Assembly: GCF_030063415.1 (NCBI RefSeq)
Contig: NZ_JASITA010000020.1
Location: 62,001-126,000 of the forward strand
Direction of reading: 5' to 3'
Length of the DNA stretch: 64,000 bases
From: Streptomyces sp. H27-C3
Lineage (GTDB): Bacteria > Actinomycetota > Actinomycetes > Streptomycetales > Streptomycetaceae
Shown here piece by piece: positions 25,484 to 34,145 of the stretch. A model generated the notes under the pieces. It searched no databases. It was not told the origin of the DNA and worked only from the letters and a program-made list of their open reading frames with translations. The position numbers and the translations under genes are program-made. The first letter of the stretch is position 1. Each line of letters starts with the position of its first letter.

Positions 25484-27313
25484 TTGAACGGTTCCAGGCG
25501 GAGACTTATATCCGCCGTGGCCGCCAGCGCCACGATCGCCGGGCTCGTTGCCACGTCCTCCGTGGCGTCCGCCGCCGCGGGCCCCTCCCCTCAGCCAGTT
25601 CCGGCTGCGCAGGCGATGTCCTCACCGCCGGTCGCACCCGTCGAGAAGGTCATCGTCACCTACAAGTCCACGGCCGCCGAGGCCGGTTCCAACACCGCGG
25701 CCAAGAGCGACGCGGATGCCAAGGGCAGGGCGACCGGCGAGGACCTGTCGTTCGAGCGCCGCCTCGCCGGCGGCGCCGCCCTGGTCGACCTGGGTGGCGA
25801 TGCCTCCAAGAAGGACCTGGGCGAGGTCATCGACGCCTTCCGTGCCGACACCTCGGTCGCCTCCGCGGAGCCCGACATCCGCGCCTACCCGCTGGCCGTC
25901 GCCCCCAACGACACCGACTACGCCAAGCAGTGGGACCTGTTCGAGACCACCGGCGGCATGAATGTCCCCGGCGCCTGGGACAAGACCACCGGCAGTGGCG
26001 TCACCGTCGCCGTCATCGACACCGGGTACGCCACCCACACGGACCTGGCCGACAAGGTCGTCGCCGGGTACGATTTCATCTCCGCGTCGGCGGACGCCCG
26101 TGACGGCAACGGCCGTGACAACAACGCCAAGGACGAGGGCGACTGGAACGCCACCGACGGCGAGTGCGGCCCGACCTCCAAGGCGAGCAACTCCTCCTGG
26201 CACGGCACGCATGTCGCGGGCACCATCGGCGCCACGGCCAACAACACCAAGGGCATCGCCGGTATCGCGTACAACGCGAAGATCCAGCCCGTGCGCGTCC
26301 TCGGCAAGTGCGGCGGCTCCTCCTCGGACATCGCCGAGGCCATCACCTGGGCCTCCGGCGGCAGTGTCCCCGGTGTCACCGCGAACGCGACCCCGGCCAA
26401 GGTCATCAACCTGAGCCTCGGCGGCCCCAGCTCCACCTGCCCCAGCGTCTACCAGAACGCCATCAACGGCGCCGTCTCGCGCGGGACCACCGTGGTCGTG
26501 GCAGCGGGCAACAACAACACCAACGCCTCCGGCTTCACGCCCGCCAACTGCAACAACATCATCAACGTGGCATCGACCAGCCGTGAGGGCAACCGCTCCT
26601 TCTACTCGAACTACGGCACCATCGTCGATGTCGCGGCGCCCGGCGGCGAGACCCGTCGCGCCACGGACACGCCCGGTACCGTCACCACCCCGGAGAACGG
26701 CATCCTCTCGACGCTGAACTCCGGCACCACCACGCAGTCCGGTGAGAACTACAAGCCCTACCAGGGCACTTCCATGGCCGCCCCGCACATCGCCGGGCTC
26801 GCCGCTCTGCTGAAGTCCGCCAAGAGCACCCTCACTCCGGCCGACATCGAGTCCGCGATCAAGAGTAACGCCCGGCCTGTGCCCGGCACCTGCACCGGTG
26901 GCTGCGGCTCGGGTATCGCCGACACGACGAAAACCGTGAACGCCGTCACCGGCACGACGACACCCGGCGGCGCCACCTTCACCAACGCGGCCGATGTGAC
27001 GATCGGTGACAACACGACGGTCGCTTCGTCCGTCGCCGTGACCGGCCGCACCGGCAACGCACCCGCCGCCCTCAAGGTCGACGTGGACATCAAGCACACC
27101 TACCGCGGTGACCTGGTCGTCGACCTGGTCGCTCCGGACGGCACCGTCCGCAGCCTGAAGGCCTCGTCGTCCTCGGACAGTGCCGACAATGTACTGGCGA
27201 CCTACACGGTCGACGCGTCCAGCGAGGTCGCCAACGGCACCTGGAAGCTCCAGGTGCGCGATGTGGCCTCAGGTGACACCGGCTACATCGACAGCTGGAA
27301 TCTCACCTTCTGA
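25484..27313 (+). CDS. S8-family (subtilisin-like) secreted serine protease with P-domain
   Basis: A 609-residue exported protease when started at TTG 25484, which has AAAGGGA 6-7 bases upstream; ATGs at 25469 and 25460 are in frame and possible. A signal peptide and an inhibitor-I9-like propeptide (VEKVIVTYKS, FERRLAGGAALVDLGG) precede the catalytic domain. The triad is D179 (VAVIDTGYATHTD), H240 (WHGTHVAGT) and S430 (GTSMAAPHIAG). Residues ~495-609 form a proprotein-convertase P-domain (DIKHTYRGDLVVDLVAPDGT). It should mature outside the cell and degrade proteins. The LAL regulator follows by 180 bases on the same strand. Confidence 0.95.
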   Translation: MNGSRRRLISAVAASATIAGLVATSSVASAAAGPSPQPVPAAQAMSSPPVAPVEKVIVTYKSTAAEAGSNTAAKSDADAKGRATGEDLSFERRLAGGAALVDLGGDASKKDLGEVIDAFRADTSVASAEPDIRAYPLAVAPNDTDYAKQWDLFETTGGMNVPGAWDKTTGSGVTVAVIDTGYATHTDLADKVVAGYDFISASADARDGNGRDNNAKDEGDWNATDGECGPTSKASNSSWHGTHVAGTIGATANNTKGIAGIAYNAKIQPVRVLGKCGGSSSDIAEAITWASGGSVPGVTANATPAKVINLSLGGPSSTCPSVYQNAINGAVSRGTTVVVAAGNNNTNASGFTPANCNNIINVASTSREGNRSFYSNYGTIVDVAAPGGETRRATDTPGTVTTPENGILSTLNSGTTTQSGENYKPYQGTSMAAPHIAGLAALLKSAKSTLTPADIESAIKSNARPVPGTCTGGCGSGIADTTKTVNAVTGTTTPGGATFTNAADVTIGDNTTVASSVAVTGRTGNAPAALKVDVDIKHTYRGDLVVDLVAPDGTVRSLKASSSSDSADNVLATYTVDASSEVANGTWKLQVRDVASGDTGYIDSWNLTF

Positions 27314-27493
27314 GACGCCCATTGAATCGTATTACTGCTGTTCAGGGGCGTCGTCCGCGGATATTTCGCGGGCGCGCCCCGCACCAGGTCCGTCCGTATG
27401 CCGGACGGTCGGCCTGGACGGCGGCTGCCGACTTCGTATTCTCTGCTCGCACGGGCAGAGGGCTCGCGCACACCGGAAGGTGGTGGTGGGTTC

Positions 27494-30424
27494 GTGACGT
27501 CGGCGGTGTACAGACCCGCGCCCGTCGGGCGCACTGAGCTCCTCGCGCGGCTCGACCGCGTCCTGCACACCCGGGGCCGGGCCCTGCTGACCGGCCCCGC
27601 CGGGGTCGGCAAAACCGAGCTGGCCCTGGCATCCGCGGCGCACGCCGAAGCTCTCGGCGAGTCGGTGATCTGGCTCGCCACACTCCCCGCCGACCGGGAC
27701 ATCCCAGGTGCGGCGGCCGCCGCCCTCGTCGCATCCGTCTCCGCCTGCGTGTCCTGGCCCTCACCGGGCACGGCCCACAGCCGCCCCGGCGGACCTGGCG
27801 AATCCGGCGGACCCGCAACGTACGACATTCTCGACGGGCTGCCCGGCCCGCAGCGCACCGCGGTCGCCATGCTGTGCCGTGAGGCACCCGTCCCTGCCGA
27901 GGGCTGGGACCCCATCGCCCTGCGGCTCGCCCTCGCCCGGATCCTGCGGACCCTCGCCGCACGCGACCCGGTACTCCTGGTGGTCGACAGCGTGCAGCAC
28001 ATCGACGAAACCAGCGCCGACCTGATGCGTTTTGCCCTGCATCTGGCGCCGCCCGCGCTGCGGGTGATCGCCGTGGAGACTCCGGCGGCGTACGGATCCG
28101 ACTCTCCGCACGGTGTTGCGCCACGCTCCGGTCCGACGACCGGCCCGGAGCCCCTGTGGGTGCCCTCCGAGGCCGACGTACTGTTCGTACCGCCCCTGCA
28201 GGCCGACGAGATCGCCGAACTGCTCATCCACCACCGGCTCCCCTCCCGGATGGCCGGGCGTATCCACAAGGCCAGCGGCGGCAATCCGCGCCTTGCCCTG
28301 GCCGTCGGCAGGTCCCTCGCCGACGCGCGCACTCCGGTGCATCACGCCGAGACGCTGTCCCTGTCCGGACGCGCCCGTGACCTCGCCCGCCAGTTGCTCG
28401 GCGCCGCCTCGCCCGACGTGCGCGCCACACTGTTGCTGGCCGCACTGGCGCTGCGCCCGACGACCGCGCTGATACGCCGCGCGGGCCGCCCCTCCGCCGA
28501 GGCCGACCTGGCCGCCGCCGAACGCGCGCACCTGGTCTCCCTCGACGAGGACGGGAAGGTCGCTTTCACCGCGGGAGTGCTGCCGTCCACGCTCGTGCAC
28601 GACGCCTGCTGGACCAAGCGCAGCGCGGGTCACGCGGCGCTCGCCCAGGTCGTGGACGATCCTGTCGAAGCGGTACGCCACCGGGCACTGGCCACCGACA
28701 TCCCCGACGAGGCCCTGGCCACCGAGGTCACCGCGTCCGCCGACACCGCGCGGCGCCGCGGCAACAGCGCCCTGGCCGCCGAACTCGCCCTGCTCGCCGC
28801 CGAGTCCACCCCCGTACAGCACGGCGCCAAACGCATAGCCCGGCTGGTCGAGGCCGCCGAGGAAGCGGCCCGCGCCGCTCGCGCGGACCTGACCATGCGC
28901 GCGGCCACCGACCTACTGGCCAGGGACGCGTCCCCGGCCGACCGCGTCCGCGCGCGGCTCGCGGTGCTGGACACGGCGGGCCAGGGGCTGTGCAACCTCG
29001 ACGAGATCTACGTACACGCCATGGAGGACTCCGAAGGCGATACATTGCTGCGCGCGGCCGTATCGCTGCGCCTCGCGGTGAAGTACGTCCTGGCCGACGG
29101 CGACCCGGTACGCGCCCGGGCCGCCGCCGTGGAATCCGCCACGCTCGCCGACTCGATGGGCGACCGCAGGACCGCCGCGAGGGCATTGACCCTGCAAGCA
29201 CGCATGGACCGGGTCCTCGGCTCGCCGGACGCGGAGCGGGTACTGGCCGAGGCGCGGACCCTGGAGGTGTCCGAGCGCCCGCTGGGCATCCACAACGACG
29301 CGCAGATCCTGACGATCCGTCACGCCATGTTCGACGGCCGGCTCACCGATGCCCGTGGCCAGCTCAACGCGCTGCTGCCACTGGTCGAGCGCCGGGGTCC
29401 GGTGGAGGACGCCATCGAGCTGCTGAGTACGCTCGCGGAAATAGAGTCCCGCCGGGGGCAGTGCGCCGCGGCGCTCGCGCACGCCGGCCGGTCACTCGCG
29501 CTGACGCTGGAGGCCGGTCTCTCCCCCGGTCCCGCCTGGTACGCCCTGGCGCTCGCGGAAACCGCAGGCGGCAGCTTCCGGCGTGCCGCGAGCTACGCCC
29601 GGCGCAGTGTGCGCGCCTCCGAGGAGGAGGGCGACCACGTTTTCCTCTCCCGTGGCCTGTACGCCCTCGGCCGGGTCCAGCTGATCAACGGGGACGTGGC
29701 ATCGGCCCTGGAGAGCCTGCGCCGGGTCCAGGCCGACGAGCACGCCCAGTCGACCGTCGACCCGTCCGCGCTGCGGTGGCACGAGGAACTGGCGGAGGCC
29801 CTGCTGGCGAACGACACCCCTAAGGAGGCCGTGGCCCTGCTCGACGGCGTGCGGCCGGTCGCCGAACGCCTGGGCCGCGCCACGGTTCTTCTCGGCTGCG
29901 ACCGGGCGTACGCCCTGTGCCTGGCCTCGGCAGGTAGGCCGGACGAGGCAGCGGTTCTGCTGGCGCGCACGGCGGAGAGTTTCGCCCTGGCCGGTCTGCC
30001 GCTGGAGGGCGGCCGGGCACTGGTCGCGCTCGCCCGCGTGGAGCGCCGCCGACGCAGACGGTCGGCCGCGCAGGGCGCGTTGCAGGCCGCGGCCGCGGTC
30101 TTCGAGCGAGCGGGCGCACTTCCGTGGCTGGGACTCACCACGGAGACCTCTTCGCGTACGACCGAACCCGCCCCGGCCCGCGGTGACATCCTGCCTTCAC
30201 TCACAGACGCGGAACTGCGCCTCGCGCTGCTGGTCGGGCAGGGCGCCAGCAATCAGGAAGCGGCGTCGAAACTGTACTTGAGCGTCAAGACGGTCGAGGC
30301 CCGGCTGACCCGCATCTACCAGAAACTGGACGTCCGCTCACGCGCCCAGCTGGCGACGGCCCTGACGGCCTGGCCGAACCACCGGGCGACACCGGCCGCC
30401 ACGGAAAACCCGGCGACGGGCTGA
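27494..30424 (+). CDS. LAL-type LuxR-family transcriptional regulator
   Basis: A 976-residue regulator. The P-loop GPAGVGKT is at residues 34-41 and a Walker B-like LLVVDSVQHID lies near residue 155. The long middle is helical and TPR-like. The C-terminal ~70 residues are a LuxR helix-turn-helix (LTDAELRLALLVGQGASNQE, ASKLYLSVKTVEARLTRIYQ). GTG 27494 is chosen because homology begins there (VGRTELLARLD); the upstream part of the frame is not protein-like. Such LALs are maltose- or pathway-specific activators. Its position suggests, but does not prove, control of the adjacent protease. Confidence 0.9.
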   Translation: MTSAVYRPAPVGRTELLARLDRVLHTRGRALLTGPAGVGKTELALASAAHAEALGESVIWLATLPADRDIPGAAAAALVASVSACVSWPSPGTAHSRPGGPGESGGPATYDILDGLPGPQRTAVAMLCREAPVPAEGWDPIALRLALARILRTLAARDPVLLVVDSVQHIDETSADLMRFALHLAPPALRVIAVETPAAYGSDSPHGVAPRSGPTTGPEPLWVPSEADVLFVPPLQADEIAELLIHHRLPSRMAGRIHKASGGNPRLALAVGRSLADARTPVHHAETLSLSGRARDLARQLLGAASPDVRATLLLAALALRPTTALIRRAGRPSAEADLAAAERAHLVSLDEDGKVAFTAGVLPSTLVHDACWTKRSAGHAALAQVVDDPVEAVRHRALATDIPDEALATEVTASADTARRRGNSALAAELALLAAESTPVQHGAKRIARLVEAAEEAARAARADLTMRAATDLLARDASPADRVRARLAVLDTAGQGLCNLDEIYVHAMEDSEGDTLLRAAVSLRLAVKYVLADGDPVRARAAAVESATLADSMGDRRTAARALTLQARMDRVLGSPDAERVLAEARTLEVSERPLGIHNDAQILTIRHAMFDGRLTDARGQLNALLPLVERRGPVEDAIELLSTLAEIESRRGQCAAALAHAGRSLALTLEAGLSPGPAWYALALAETAGGSFRRAASYARRSVRASEEEGDHVFLSRGLYALGRVQLINGDVASALESLRRVQADEHAQSTVDPSALRWHEELAEALLANDTPKEAVALLDGVRPVAERLGRATVLLGCDRAYALCLASAGRPDEAAVLLARTAESFALAGLPLEGGRALVALARVERRRRRRSAAQGALQAAAAVFERAGALPWLGLTTETSSRTTEPAPARGDILPSLTDAELRLALLVGQGASNQEAASKLYLSVKTVEARLTRIYQKLDVRSRAQLATALTAWPNHRATPAATENPATG

Positions 30425-30600
30425 TCCCCGCTCACACCACAGGTCGGGCAGCGTCCCGGCATCCGGCACGACAGCTGAGGACGACGCGAACGATGTGGCC
30501 CGCGCCTACGTCGAGGTGGTCACGGGAGGAGTGCAGGGACAGACCGTGTGCCCTGGGGCGTCGTAGCGAGAAGACCGACGTGCCCAGTGAGAGTGGTGTC

Positions 30601-31554
30601 ATGACACTCCCTCGGATCGCTCCGATGCTCGCGACACCGGGCGCCCTGCCCACCGCCCAGGAGGGGTGGGCGTTCGAAGTCAAACAGGACGGCCAGCGGG
30701 CCCTGCTGCATCTGCCGGGCGACGGCTCGGTGCAGTTGCGTGCCCGGTCGGGCGCGGACATCACGGCCGTCTACCCCGAACTCCATTCCCTCGGAGCCGT
30801 CCTCGGCGAAGGAGTTTCCGCGGTTCTGGACGGGGAGATCGTCGCCCTGGACCAAGGGGGGCGCAGCGACTTCGAGCTGCTGCAGTCCCGGATGGGGTTG
30901 TCCGGACCACCGGCGAAAGCCGCCCGGCTGGCACGCGAGGTCCCGGCCCACCTGATCCTGTTCGACGCCCTGTATCTGCGCGGCGACACTCTCATGCACC
31001 TGCCGTACGCCGAGCGCCGCCGGCACTTGGAGAGCCTCGTGCTCTCAGGGACGCACTGGTCGACGCCGGCCGCGCTCGTCGGACACGGTACGCAGGCACT
31101 CGAAGCCAGCCGGGAACACGGTCTGGAGGGCCTGATCTGCAAACGGCTCGACTCCGTCTACGTCCCCGGGGTGCGCTCCCGAGACTGGATCAAGGTGCGC
31201 AACAAGGTGACGGTGGACGCGATTGTCGGCGGCTGGGTCCCCGGTCGGGGCAGGCTCGCCGGACTCTTCGGAGCCCTGCTTCTGGGCCGGCGCGAGGAAG
31301 GCGCGCTGCGGTACATCGGGAGCGTGGGAACGGGGTGGAGTGAGCGTGAACGCGCTGTCCTCGCCGACCTGTTGCGGGTGGCTGCCGTCGACTACTGCCC
31401 CTTCAGTACCGTGCCGCCGATCGCGGGCGCGCACTGGGTCCTGCCACGGCTGGTGGGTGAAGTCGGCTACGCCACCCGCACCAGGGCCGGGTTTCTGCGC
31501 CACCCCTCGTGGCACCGGCTCCGCCCCGACCTGGCCGCGGAAGACACCGACTGA
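30601..31554 (+). CDS. ATP-dependent DNA ligase (LigC-like)
   Basis: A 317-residue ligase. The adenylated lysine is K28 in the KQDG motif (FEVKQDGQRALL). LDGEIVALD is motif III-like, GLEGLICKRLDSVYVPG motif IV and DWIKVRNK motif V. A C-terminal OB-fold follows (GALRYIGSVGTGWSERERAV). It seals nicks using ATP, unlike the replicative NAD-dependent LigA. No Ku, polymerase or nuclease partner is adjacent, so a role in end joining is only a possibility. The ATG has a weak GAGAG upstream. Confidence 0.92.
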   Translation: MTLPRIAPMLATPGALPTAQEGWAFEVKQDGQRALLHLPGDGSVQLRARSGADITAVYPELHSLGAVLGEGVSAVLDGEIVALDQGGRSDFELLQSRMGLSGPPAKAARLAREVPAHLILFDALYLRGDTLMHLPYAERRRHLESLVLSGTHWSTPAALVGHGTQALEASREHGLEGLICKRLDSVYVPGVRSRDWIKVRNKVTVDAIVGGWVPGRGRLAGLFGALLLGRREEGALRYIGSVGTGWSERERAVLADLLRVAAVDYCPFSTVPPIAGAHWVLPRLVGEVGYATRTRAGFLRHPSWHRLRPDLAAEDTD

Positions 31555-31905
31555 CCTGGAGGGCCGGGCCTACCCACCGGGGAACGGCCGGTAGGTACGT
31601 ACCTGCATGCCCGTGCCGCCGGTCACGGTGGCGACCAGGTTTTCATCGGGGACTGTTTCCGACGCGGGCGGGCAGCCGGTGCGGCGGCAACCCGTGCGTG
31701 GTGCATCCCACATCGAGGCGCCGCGCAGACGGACGCGAGGTTCGACGGGCAGGGTGATCCGGTCGGTCCTGTCGGCCTCCGTACGGGACGACGGTGCGGA
31801 ACCCCACGGCCGCGACCACTGCCCCGTGCCACCCGGCCTGGGCAAGAAGCACCAAGAGTTGGCGTTGCTCGGCCAGCCGGAGGAGCAATAAGTGTCAGGC
31901 CTCGG
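31555..31905 (-). other. 351 bp with a possible C-terminal gene remnant
   Basis: A minus-strand frame ending at 31570 reads ETVPDENLVATVTGGTGMQV and RTYRPFPGG, which looks protein-like. Its upstream part is Arg/Ser-rich with no start signal. It may be the end of a lost gene. I cannot name it. Confidence 0.25.
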
Positions 31906-32499
31906 CTACGCGTTCGCGTCGCTCGTTGCCACACTCGCCTGTGCCGTTGCCGAACCATCCTGAAGAGCGGTGTAGTACACGAACTTGCCCTGCTTGGTCC
32001 GCGTGCTCTGGTTCTTGGCAACCGATGCCTCAAGAGCGTTGCGTACGAGGGTGACGTTCACCGCGCGCTCCGGCTGTGCCTGGGCCAGTTCGGCGGACAC
32101 TTCGGCTGCCGAACGCGGCTCGTTGTGCTGCCCCAGCAGGGCAACGACAACCTCGCGCAAGGACGGCGACGCGCTACGGGCCGACGTCGCGGTGTTCGCC
32201 TTCACCGACTTCTTGGTGTTCTTGGGGCTCTTCGCGGCGTCAGCAGTCACACTGCCCTGGGCACGCCGTGCCTTGGGTACCGCTGCGGTCTTGGTCGGCT
32301 TCACCGCCGGGGCAGCAGCGCCGCCCAGGGCCGACTGCATGCCTTCCAGTAGCTCACAGTCCAGCTTGAGCACCTCGAGCTGGCCCTGCAGCGCGGCAAC
32401 CTCAGCGGCGATGCGCTCCTGCTCGCCCACGTTGCGCTTCAGATCTGCGGCCACCTGCTGGGCGTACTGGGTTTGCAGGGTTTGCGTCTTGTTGGACAT
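31906..32499 (-). CDS. coiled-coil protein with C-terminal winged-helix-like domain, unknown
   Basis: A 197-residue cytoplasmic protein with AAGGAG before the ATG. Residues ~1-55 form a coiled coil (QVAADLKRNVGEQERIAAEV, LQGQLEVLKLDCELLEGM). A Lys/Ala-rich linker follows to about residue 110 (AAKSPKNTKKSVKANTA), possibly nucleic-acid binding. Residues ~112-180 resemble a small winged helix (SLREVVVALLGQHNEPRSAA, VTLVRNALEASVAKNQSTR, GKFVYYTAL). This could be a nucleoid-associated or regulatory protein. No named family is recognised. Confidence 0.75.
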   Translation of the reverse strand: MSNKTQTLQTQYAQQVAADLKRNVGEQERIAAEVAALQGQLEVLKLDCELLEGMQSALGGAAAPAVKPTKTAAVPKARRAQGSVTADAAKSPKNTKKSVKANTATSARSASPSLREVVVALLGQHNEPRSAAEVSAELAQAQPERAVNVTLVRNALEASVAKNQSTRTKQGKFVYYTALQDGSATAQASVATSDANA

Positions 32500-32867
32500 G
32501 GTGGCTCCTTTGCCTCGGATGTCTGTTGGTGGCGGATGCTACCCATAAACCCGCTGTTCACAGAATGCTGGGGCAAGAACCTGTAGATGAGCTCCATCGA
32601 GGAGTTGCCTCGTGGGCCTCACGGCGGCTGATACCCGATGCCGTCCGCACGGCCCGCTCCCGACCGCGGTCGACCCACTGTGCGCCAGGGATGACCATCA
32701 ACGTCCTGGCTGGTCAGCGGCTGTTCGCCCCTCGGGCCAGTGTGTCACGCCGCCGATGGTGACCGGGACCCGTACGTCGTCCGGCTCGGGCGACGAGGGT
32801 GCGTGTGTGGCGTCCCGGCACTACTTTCGGGCTAACGCCCGAACAACAGAGAGATATTGCCGCACCC
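32500..32867. other. intergenic region, 368 bp
   Basis: The region lies between the coiled-coil gene (minus) and the MarR gene (plus). No convincing coding frame is seen. Confidence 0.4.
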
Positions 32868-33425
32868 ATGAACCCGGTGCCTGCCCACACCACCGACCAG
32901 GCACCGGCCGACCCCGCCGCCACCGACGACATGCCGACCTCTCAGCCCATCGGCTATTGGGCCGGGCTGGTCCACACGGCAGTTACCGGGCGGCTGCGTG
33001 ACGCGATGGCCAGGATCGACGCAACCCAACCGCAGTACTGGGTACTCAACCGCGTGCACGGTGGACCCGCGGCACCGAGCCGCGAGGAAGTCGGTCACCA
33101 GCCGACCCCACTCGCGGACGGACCTCACGAGATCACTCGGGTCATCGACGAACTGCTGCACCGCGGCTGGCTCCGGACCGACACAGGACAGCGCCTGCAC
33201 CTCACCGACACCGGCGAGGCCGCGAGGGTGCGACTGCGCGAGCTGGCCACCGGGCTGCGTGCCGAGATCCACCAGGGCATCAGCGACAAGGAGTACGTCG
33301 CCGCACTGAAGGTATTGCGCACCATGCTCACCAACATCGTTGACGACCCGGGCGTCTTGGCTCGCCCTCGACGCGCTCAACCAGTCGGCTACCGAGCCGG
33401 TCGAGCTTCGCCTGCGGGAGGTTGA
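32868..33425 (+). CDS. MarR-family winged-helix regulator
   Basis: A 185-residue protein with a winged-helix core: RLRDAMARIDATQPQYWVLN, HEITRVIDELLHRGWLRTD, and the wing TGQRLHLTDTGEAARVRLRE, followed by the dimerisation helix YVAALKVLRTMLTNI. The last ~25 residues (ARPRRAQPVGYRAGRASPAG) are basic and unlike the family, so the original 3' end may have been altered. The ribosome binding site is weak. The target is unknown. Confidence 0.75.
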   Translation: MNPVPAHTTDQAPADPAATDDMPTSQPIGYWAGLVHTAVTGRLRDAMARIDATQPQYWVLNRVHGGPAAPSREEVGHQPTPLADGPHEITRVIDELLHRGWLRTDTGQRLHLTDTGEAARVRLRELATGLRAEIHQGISDKEYVAALKVLRTMLTNIVDDPGVLARPRRAQPVGYRAGRASPAGG

Positions 33426-33458
33426 CCCCGGCCGCTGCCCTTGGCAGTCGGCCGCTTC

Positions 33459-33487
33459 GGTGACGCGCGGCGGCGCCGCGCGTCACC
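33459..33487. terminator. bidirectional hairpin terminator
   Basis: GGTGACGCGCGGC and GCCGCGCGTCACC are perfect 13-base arms around GGC. It lies between the convergent MarR and DUF5713 genes. Confidence 0.75.
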
Positions 33488-33494
33488 GGCGGCG

Positions 33495-33836
33495 TCACCA
33501 GTCCCGAGCGGCGATCAGCTTTTCCACGTCCGCCTCCGCGAACCCGTACGTCGATGCCACGAACCAGAAGTCCTCGGCTATCTCTTCCCGAGCAACGGTC
33601 TCGATCCCGCTGCCAGCCGCTTCGAACTCCGCCTCCAGGGCGTTGAATTCCTCCGTCGCCACGTTCGTGAGCACATAGAGGGCCGTCAGGTCCGCCGGCT
33701 GCTCGGCCTCGATGCGCTCGCAGAGCCGCAGCAGAATCGCCTTGCCCTTGTCGAGCACATGGTCCGGAAAGTACCCGTCCGCGTAAAGAGCTCGCAGAAA
33801 CGCGCGCTCCGCCACCTGCTGGCTTGTGACCGACAC
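33495..33836 (-). CDS. DUF5713-family protein
   Basis: A 113-residue acidic, helical protein: AERAFLRALYADGYFPDHVL, DKGKAILLRLCERIEAEQPA, ATEEFNALEAEFEAAGSGIE and EIAEDFWFVASTYGFAEADV. GTG 33836 has GGGAG upstream. It matches DUF5713 in length and pattern. Function unknown. Confidence 0.85.
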   Translation of the reverse strand: MSVTSQQVAERAFLRALYADGYFPDHVLDKGKAILLRLCERIEAEQPADLTALYVLTNVATEEFNALEAEFEAAGSGIETVAREEIAEDFWFVASTYGFAEADVEKLIAARDW

Positions 33837-33899
33837 CGCGACTCCCTGTTCCCGTCGATGAACTGATGCTGCGATCCTGCCTCACGGCACTGACAACGC

Positions 33900-34095
33900 C
33901 CCGCTCACGCCGGTTGGACGTCTTCGAGTTCCAGGTGCGGTCGAAGTACGGCTGGAGGGGTCCGTAGAAGCGCGTCTCGATGCCCAGCTGCCGCAGCGCC
34001 GCCAGTAAGAGACGGTCGCACCCGTCGACGATCTCGCGCAGGTAGATGTCGGGCAGCCGCGCCCAGTACTCCAGGCCACAGACCGGGTATTTCAC
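33900..34095 (-). pseudogene. unidentified gene fragment
   Basis: The frame from 34095 reads KYPVCGLEYWARLPDIYLRE, IVDGCDRLLLAALRQLGIET and RFYGPLQPYFDRTW, which is protein-like with helical periodicity. It then runs into Arg/Ser-rich sequence overlapping the DUF5713 gene, so the 3' part is lost. The family is not recognised. Confidence 0.3.
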
Positions 34096-34145
34096 GCGCC
34101 GCAGGCAACCGGGCCGGTGTGCCTTGCGCCACTAGAATCCGCATC

